11,847 nucleotides of DNA from Thoreauomyces humboldtii (Eukaryota; Chytridiomycota; Chytridiomycetes; Spizellomycetales; Powellomycetaceae): contig JADGJA010000718.1 in the NCBI GenBank assembly GCA_027596035.1, forward strand, positions 1 to 11,847. The letters are read 5' to 3'. The notes under the pieces are model-generated. The model was not told the DNA's origin. It searched no databases and saw nothing but the letters and a program-made list of their open reading frames with translations. Below are positions 6,593 to 11,847 of the stretch, piece after piece. Position 1 is the stretch's first letter; each line of letters starts with the position of its first letter. Both the position numbers and the translations under genes were made by a program.

Positions 6593-6853
6593 CTACTTTC
6601 TGAAAATGAGCGGCTTGTGAGCTTCTTGAACATTCTTTCGCTTCCAACTCTTTTCGCTTATCGCAATAGCCATTGCATAGGCTTGTTTACCCGAAGTCAC
6701 CTTTGTCTCCACTCCACCTTTTCCTTTGTAAGTCAAAAGGCCTTTATCAAACTTTTCCAGGATTTTGTCCATTACCTCTTTTTTCCAGAGTTCCCTGCTA
6801 ACCGATTCGCCGTCTATGCCATGTTTTTCGTAGAATTCGTCCATCTTTTCCAT
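6593..6853 (-). CDS. Conserved-looking hypothetical protein (86 residues)
   Basis: This Lys/Glu-rich protein starts at an ATG at 6853 in strong context (CAAAATGG). A helical N-terminal half (residues 1-45) with FYEKHGIDGESVSRELWKKE is followed by KVTSGKQAYAMAIAISEK (51-68) and a basic tail. The KVTS-KQA-AIAIS-E pattern recalls short proteins seen in large DNA viruses and phages around a VTS-x-KQA-x-AIA-x-SE core, but I can name no function. It is convergent with the small zinc-ribbon gene (stops three bases apart) and divergent from the primase-helicase gene, with repeat copy B between them. Compact packing and a protein-like composition support a real gene. Confidence 0.6.
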   Translation of the reverse strand: MEKMDEFYEKHGIDGESVSRELWKKEVMDKILEKFDKGLLTYKGKGGVETKVTSGKQAYAMAIAISEKSWKRKNVQEAHKPLIFRK

Positions 6854-6887
6854 TTTGGCGGCAATTCATTTTTACCTGAATAAACGC

Positions 6888-7145
6888 GGGGTCTACATAA
6901 AAATTTAAGACCGGTTTTCAGAACTCTTTGCCTCCATTGTTCCGTGTCAATCTGCCGATTTCTAAGTGAGAAATACCACGTTCTCCACGGCTGTAAAAAG
7001 GAGATACTCTTAAGATACTTGCTATTTTACAGCCGTGGAGAACAAGAGGTGCGAATTGAAAAAGATGAAAAAAAATTGGTATATGCCTCCGTACGTCACT
7101 CTATGCAACCTACCGGAATAGTGCTGATTAGTCGATGTAGACCCC
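6888..7145. promoter_or_regulatory. Inverted 11-bp motif in the divergent control region around repeat B
   Basis: GGGGTCTACAT (6888-6898) and its exact reverse complement ATGTAGACCCC (7135-7145) flank repeat B. Each lies 35-70 bases before the ATG of the gene it faces (6853 minus, 7201 plus), and in both the motif is followed by a similar CGTT-ATT-AGG sequence. A shared promoter element for the divergent pair is the simplest reading. A weaker GTAGACCC occurs at 4366-4373 upstream of the D5 gene. ATAAAAAT at about 7161-7168 could be a TATA-like box. Confidence 0.4.
6972..7089 (+). repeat. Hairpin repeat, copy B
   Basis: This 118-bp copy has a perfect 19-bp stem: GTTCTCCACGGCTGTAAAA (6980-6998) pairs with 7025-7043 around a 26-base loop. 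The tail ends in TTGGTATATGCCTC. It lies between divergent genes, about 110 bp before the primase-helicase ATG, so it cannot simply be a terminator. It is in the same orientation as copy A and opposite to copy C. Confidence 0.92.
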
Positions 7146-7200
7146 AAACGTTCATTTAAGGATAAAAATCCTAAAGAACAGTAAGTAAACCAAACAATAA

Positions 7201-10179
7201 ATGGACAAACTGAAATTCGTAAAAACAGTGAAATTCGGACTTGACTTTTACACCAACCGAAGCAAAGGAGCCGGCATTCTGGCAGCAATGCTCCAGACAT
7301 GTGGAGAGAATGAGACGGTCATTGCCTACAGTGTGAAGTACGAGAATCGCACAAAGGCCGTAATGAAAACATGTTCCTATTACGCAAAGGTAGAAAACGA
7401 TAAACTCCCGGAACTGCTGGAAACCGATAAGCAACTCTACGAAATTCTGCCGGGTGATAATGAAAGTCGCCCTATGAAGATCTGCTTTGATATCGACCTA
7501 ACCGGGTCGCGCGAAGACGATCCATTGCAAAAAGTAAAGACCGAGATACAGAATCTGTTACCGGGTGTCGAAATGAACATCTCCGGAAGTCGAAAGTACA
7601 TTGACAAACGAAAAATCAAGTTTTCGTATCATCTTATTGCTGGCAACTACCATGTTAACACGATCGAAGAGTTTGTTCCCATCAAAGCATTTTGCTGTGC
7701 TGAACAGAACAAAGCGATGGGTTTCGATCCACTCATCTACAGGAAGAATGGATTGTTAAAGTTTGTCAATCAATCTAAAGGCGATGGTCGCGTTCAAAAA
7801 ATCCTGGAAGGCTCCAAGGAACTTGTTGATCACACCGTAATGCAGAATGTTTCCAGCCAAAGTGTGCATTTAGATAAAGTTGACGGTTTGGAACAGTACA
7901 TTTTGCACAATCCCGGCAACAAACGCAAACGTGTGTCAAAAGGCGATCCAAAGTTGAAAAAACTCAAACTCATCGATATCGGCGACATTCCCAGGATGAA
8001 CCTTGAACCCCCGGTGGGTTTGGACATTTATCGAGCAAATCCGTCTCAATTGTTGTCGTTCATGCCTTGTCCGAAACGTGGTGACATTTTCCAACTGTCA
8101 AACTGGCTAAATTGCGAGGTGGCTCGGTGGTGCAAGACGGTGGGAATCTCGTTCGAAGAGTTCTGGGAATGGTGCAAGCAAAAGGACTATTCGCAGACTC
8201 GCTTTGAAAGATACAAGGCCTTTTTCGAGCGAGTCAAGGAGGAAGAGTTCCCCAAGTCGGAAAAGTTCCTGAAAGAATGCATCATGGCGGTGTACAACAA
8301 AGACATTCTCAAATCGGCACCTTTTCGCGTAATGGATGCCGCTGTAAATCGACACTTTGACCATAAAATTGATCGCCGCTGGTTAAAGGGCGAAGACATT
8401 CTACTCAGTAAATCTGTTAAGCATTGCGTTCTGCACGTCCCTCTTGGTGGCGCAAAGAGTCAAAGCGTAGTGGAATACATTGTGCAACAAATCAAAGAAA
8501 GTCCAACGATACGGATCCTTTGGTTGACATGTTGAATCGCGTTGACAAACGAGCAAAACGGCCGAATGGACAGGGCAAATATTGATATGAAGTTCTACAC
8601 AAAGTTAACCCAAGCCGAGAAAACCAAGCCCGTGCATTATCAATTCTTTGCTTGCTCCATTCAGTCGTTGAAACTCGTTAAAGGTCAATATGACCTTGTG
8701 ATAATTGACGAATGCGAAACTCTTCTCAAAAGTTTTGCTGGTGATGCTGCAACGATGAAGAACCCTCATCTTGATTGGAGGGGCTTTAACAAACTCCTCG
8801 ACGGGGCTACAAAGGTCATATGGATGGATGGTTTTCTCACTTGTGGTACAACCGGCCTTATCAAAGATCGAGGTGAGGAAGTTTTTATTATCGGCTCAAA
8901 CGTTCCTCCGCCTGAGCGAGTCATAAAGTTTGTCGAAAAAACTGAAGACATGTACGCTAAGATCTTTGAAAGTCTCGATAATGGCGAGAGGACTTTTATC
9001 GCTTGTGGAGCCAAGAACTTTAAAAAAACAAACAAGTCGTTTGACGGTGTGGAAAACCTGGTTTCGACATTGGCAGAAAAGTACAATTGGACAAAGGGTG
9101 TGGAAATTATTGGATATCATGCTGGACGCAAAAAGGAAAAAGAGGCTCTTGAAAGAATAAACGAGGTGTGGGGCGATGCCAAAGTTCGAGTTGTAGTAGG
9201 AAACGCTGCTTTGGCGATTGGTGTTAATTATGACTGCAAAAAGGACATGATTCCGTTTGACAGGGTGTTTGGGATTTGCAACCCCTCGATTATTGGCTAT
9301 CGTGATCTTTTCCAACTTCTTGCCCGTGTACGAAACCCGTTATCAAACGAAATTTGGGTGCAGTTCTCCAAACCTCACGCTCAATCAAAATTGGAAGCGT
9401 TTTGCTTTGTTTCGTCTTCTTCAGTCTTTCGCAATCTTAACAAGATCATGGAGGCAGAACGCATGGCAGACAACGACGCTAAATCCGCTTCCGACATTTT
9501 TGCAATGTACTGCAAGATATGCAACATTCGCTTGGACACAGGCGGGGTTTTTTCCCTGAGCGATGAGGAAAGAACGCTCATTTCTGACTCGTTTAGCAGC
9601 GACTTGAACATGTTCGTCTGGAAGAATATCGAGGTGATTGACCATGCCACAGCAAGGTATATCGAAGAACTCCTTGAATCGTTCACGGCAAGTGTGGATG
9701 ACATCTTGCAGTTGCAAAAGTACAGATTTACGAACATGTTTAAACCGAGTGTCTTGCCCGAAGCGATAGAGCAGTATTGGAACAGTCAACGGGACACAGT
9801 TTTTGGCGTGTGTCACTTTGGCAAAATGGAAAAGGGAGAAAAGGTCTATAAAGATGCTGCAGCGGCAACTGTCATTCATCAATTTTACAAAGACAATGGA
9901 TTAGGATTAAAGGACTCGATTTCGGCAAGGCATGTTTGCCACACACCGTTCTCCGAAATTGCTATGGCATTCAAATTTTTGAAACGGCCGACAACGTTTC
10001 GAATGGATCTTTACGCCAAGATGCTCAATGCATACTTTGGAGACGCGGTGGTCTGGAAAGACTACAAACATCCTACAAAAGCGGCCAGATACACATGGAC
10101 AACTGAAGGTAAAATGCTAGAGAATATTGCAGAAGACTTGCACGTCTTTTCCCAATTCAATATTATGGAATGCGATTGA
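7201..10179 (+). pseudogene. Primase (AEP) fused to herpesvirus origin-binding-type SF2 helicase, interrupted by one in-frame TGA
   Basis: One 992-codon frame encodes an archaeo-eukaryotic primase followed by an SF2 helicase, a replication-initiation enzyme. Primase: motif I FDIDL with Asp97 and Asp99, motif II FSYHL with Ser142 and His144, motif III near residues 175-193 (FDPLIY, then KFVNQSK). Helicase of the Herpes_ori_bp type: degenerate Walker A LGGAKS at 415-420, DEAD-like motif DECE at 503-506, motif VI QLLARVRN at 705-712, and a long C-terminal region. Codon 445 (8533-8535) is TGA, in the same frame on both sides, in the conserved motif Ia region where relatives have Arg. The surrounding bases suggest a single C-to-T change of CGA in a CpG. 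TGA ends other genes here, so recoding is unlikely. As it stands, translation would give the primase part alone (444 residues). The ATG at 7201 has good context (AATAAATGG). An AATAAA signal follows the stop at 10237. Confidence 0.85.
8533..8535 (+). other. In-frame TGA stop between Walker A and DEAD motif
   Basis: The codon lies between TGT and ATC in the same frame, 25 codons after the Walker A-like LGGAKS. Homologous helicases have an Arg at the equivalent motif Ia position, so a CGA-to-TGA transition is the likely origin. Consequences: a separate primase protein and, only if translation restarts downstream, a helicase lacking its nucleotide-binding loop. Confidence 0.85.
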
Positions 10180-10281
10180 TTGTTTAATTGATTTTTTTAG
10201 TTAGTTTTCCCAAGTCCTTTGTTTGGGGGTTTAGATAATAAAAATGACTGTTCGTTTCAAATGTGTCTGGGAGGTGGAATC
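10180..10281 (+). terminator. 3' region of the primase-helicase gene with AATAAA
   Basis: A T-rich stretch after the TGA stop is followed by AATAAA at 10237-10242, a likely polyadenylation signal about 60 bases downstream of the stop. Nothing else is recognised before repeat copy C. Confidence 0.45.
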
Positions 10282-10400
10282 GAGGCGTATACCAATTTTT
10301 TATCATCTTTTTCAATTCGCACCTCTTGTTCTCCACGGCTGTAAAGTAGCAAGTATCTTAAGACTAACTACCTTTTTACAGCCGTGGAGAACGTGGTATT
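10282..10400 (-). repeat. Hairpin repeat, copy C (inverted)
   Basis: Read on the minus strand this 119-bp copy begins AATACCAC at 10400 and ends GCCTC at 10282. The stem is preserved (18 perfect pairs), as are the loop core CTTAAGATACTTGCTA and the tail; the left half of the loop differs from copies A and B and is one base longer. It lies between the convergent ends of the primase-helicase and integrase genes. With copy A it forms an inverted pair enclosing 2457-10400; with copy B it encloses just the primase-helicase gene. Positions 10401-10480 carry nothing recognisable. Confidence 0.92.
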
Positions 10401-10480
10401 CCTTGATTGCTCCTTCTGGAGAATGTGAAGGGAAAACAGAGGAAATTGGTGGATTTCTGCGATATGTAGAGAGCCGCAAC

Positions 10481-11847
10481 TCAGCGGTTTCGAACACTAT
10501 CCTCATATTCCTTAACCGCTTTTTTAGCATTTCCTAAGTTAGAAAGCGGTTCCCAAGTCGTTTGAGAATCATCGTCTCCATATCCCTCATAATGGACCTT
10601 GTACTGTACAATGAATTTCTTACCCCTTTTAACACGACGTTTATCGCTGATATAAGAGACCTCATAATCTTCTTGACCTGTTGATCGAGTGCGACGATTG
10701 TTGTCAAGCGGCTGTTGAACCTGTGGAGCGGATTCTGGAGCGGATTGGGGAATGGGTTCGTCGTCTTCGGGTGGATCCTCGGGTGCATTTTCGGAAAATC
10801 GCGGGATAAGCAAAAGTTGAGATCTCGCCCATAAACCGGGTTCGACTGTACCATTCTTGTCTTCCAGTTTGTACGAAGGTAACTGATTGGGATGTCTTGA
10901 ACGCACGACTTTTTCGACTGTGAAACTCTGTGTAGTATCGAAATAACCAATTCTGCTTGCTTTTGTGAGGGCAGAATGGCCGACCTTTGTTCTAAGTGCT
11001 TTTCGAACATTATCGCCGACCTCTAATTCGGAAGCACCTCTAAAATTGACTGACTTCTGACTTCTTTTCACGATTGCATCCCCAGCCTCTTGGTGTATCG
11101 AAGAATCTGGGGCAGCGTCTTCGAGTTGGTCGGGACTTTTCTTGGTTATCGAATTGATAGTCGAATTCAACACGTCGATAAGGCGTTGAAGATTTCCTGG
11201 CCAGTTTTTATCGCCGCTTGTCTCGATATACCTGACACATTGAGAGCAGACAGCAAAGTTACTTCGCTCGATCTGACCATTTTGGAACGGATTGCCGGGT
11301 CTTGGCAAGGTGTGAACAACATGTATCTCCTTTAGATAGTCATCAAAGATGTTCATAAATTCTGAACCCTGATCGCTTTGTATTCGAGTGAGTTTCATTC
11401 CAGGATTTTCAGGGATAATTTCTCTTGTGCTCTTGTACATTCGGCAGCCGATTTGGTCTTAATCGCTTTGCCATAGATTTTGCGTGAGAATTGGTCAATC
11501 ATGGAGTATATGGCTGTAAATCCCCGATAACTTTCTTGATCCATCGCTAAGGTGTCTGCTTGAAAGGATCCGTGTTTTAGCGCTACTATAGTTGATACGC
11601 TTGTATGGTGTGGAACACGCGTGAATTTCTGATGTATGGTTTGGGCATTGAGCCATGTTTGCACCTGTCTTCTCGAAATGTTGGAGTGCTGTTGTCTGAG
11701 TACAAAAAAAAGGCGATCTCTGCCGAGAAAGTACCCTTTTTTGTAGTAGAGATTCTTGAGAAACAGCACTAACGCTTTCTCCGAGAGATGGCATCGAACC
11801 TCCGGTGCGATCTTTTCGTATTGTTTCTGATTGAGGCGATAAAGAAT
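10481..11847 (-). pseudogene. Maverick/Polinton-type DDE integrase with chromodomain, frameshifted and cut by the window edge
   Basis: This retroviral-type (rve) integrase would insert linear element DNA. From the right edge: an open N-terminal part with the YYKKGYF...LGRDRL and ISRRQVQTWL segments typical of Maverick integrases; first catalytic Asp at 11554-11556 (FQADTLAMD); second Asp at 11372-11374 (QSDQGSEF); Glu at 11267-11269 (NGQIERSN), with 34 residues between the last two. An SH3-like C-terminal part follows (ELEVGDNVRK to SYKLEDKNG), then a Pro/Glu linker, then a chromodomain at about 10490-10675 (YKVHYEGYGDDD, TTWEPLSNL) that may guide insertion to modified histones. The frame changes between 11395 and 11440: the upstream frame ends at a TGA at 11395 and the downstream one takes over near GAATGTAC, consistent with one lost base; no slippery heptamer is evident. 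The upstream frame has no stop to 11847, so the gene continues beyond the window. Its domain order and sequence resemble Polinton c-integrases more than Ty3/Gypsy integrases. Confidence 0.82.

Larger units (their letters stand above)
2457..10400. mobile_element. Putative virus-like element bounded by inverted hairpin repeats
   Basis: The block starts and ends with inverted copies of the same 118-119 bp repeat, each with its AATACC end facing outwards. It contains five genes on both strands: tyrosine recombinase, D5-type helicase, a small CxxC protein, an 86-residue protein and a primase-SF2 helicase. This content matches polinton-like viruses, virophages and related DNA elements, except that no capsid, packaging ATPase, protease or DNA polymerase gene is visible. 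The intron-free, closely packed genes and lower GC contrast with the left flank. No target-site duplication is evident next to the outer repeat ends, and the integrase gene just beyond copy C could mean that the true element extends to the right. The boundaries are inferred, not proven. Confidence 0.5.

Noticed and set aside
2457..7089. CRISPR-like array from the hairpin repeats
   Set aside because: The repeats are three in number, over 100 bp long and kilobases apart, with genes between and no spacer pattern.
8533..8535. Alternative genetic code with TGA as Trp or Cys
   Set aside because: TGA ends the recombinase, D5, primase-helicase and integrase genes at sensible C-termini, and Trp is encoded by TGG throughout. 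A single nonsense change is simpler.
8107..9882. Minus-strand frames opposite the primase-helicase gene
   Set aside because: They are complements of a gene with clear motifs on the plus strand and show none of their own.
10481..11847. Ty3/Gypsy retrotransposon integrase
   Set aside because: A chromodomain also occurs in chromoviruses, but the N-terminal segments and the surroundings of the second Asp and the Glu look like Maverick/Polinton integrases, and no reverse transcriptase or RNase H is next to it in the visible part. A retrotransposon origin is not fully excluded because the gene is cut by the edge.

Overview
The window looks like a eukaryotic nuclear chromosome carrying a virus-derived mobile element. 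The host is not identified. CT-rich leaders before start codons, TATA boxes, AATAAA-type signals, the lack of bacterial ribosome sites, and a gene fragment resembling a deaminase family common in fungi make a fungus or fungus-like protist plausible, but this is weak. The standard genetic code fits, because TGA ends several genes at natural C-termini.

Layout. (1) Positions 1-2456 are GC-rich and look like host or older repeat DNA. They hold few convincing genes: an Arg/Ser-rich ORF on the minus strand (1046-1759), an inverted, damaged copy of its 5' end (1939-2078), and a deaminase-like fragment (2079-2253, minus) cut off where that copy begins. (2) At about 2457 composition shifts to AT-richer DNA with dense coding. 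From 2457 to 10400 lies a 7.9-kb block whose two outer ends are inverted copies of a 118-119 bp hairpin-bearing repeat (A, 2457-2574; C, 10282-10400). A third copy (B, 6972-7089) lies inside, in the orientation of A. The block encodes a tyrosine recombinase (2740-3819, minus), a D5-type SF3 helicase (4580-6340, plus), a 65-residue CxxC/CxxC protein (6392-6589, plus), an 86-residue unknown protein (6593-6853, minus) and a 992-codon primase fused to an SF2 helicase of the herpesvirus origin-binding type (7201-10179, plus), broken by one in-frame TGA. The 760-bp gap between the divergent recombinase and D5 genes is packed with 19-, 15- and 39-bp repeats and is the best origin or control-region candidate. 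(3) From 10481 to the right edge, on the minus strand, is a DDE integrase with a C-terminal chromodomain of Maverick/Polinton type, frameshifted and cut by the window end.

How it fits together. The recombinase could integrate or resolve the element, and the iteron-like region could be the origin opened by the D5 helicase and/or the primase-helicase, with a host or helper-virus polymerase doing the bulk synthesis: no polymerase, capsid protein, packaging ATPase or protease gene is seen here. The integrase may be part of a larger Polinton-like or virophage-like element extending to the right, or of a second element next to it. The stop codon and the frameshift suggest an ageing endogenous copy. 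The most notable features are the three hairpin repeats, the repeat-dense divergent intergenic region, and the presence of two integrases of different chemistry and two replicative helicases of different superfamilies within 9 kb.
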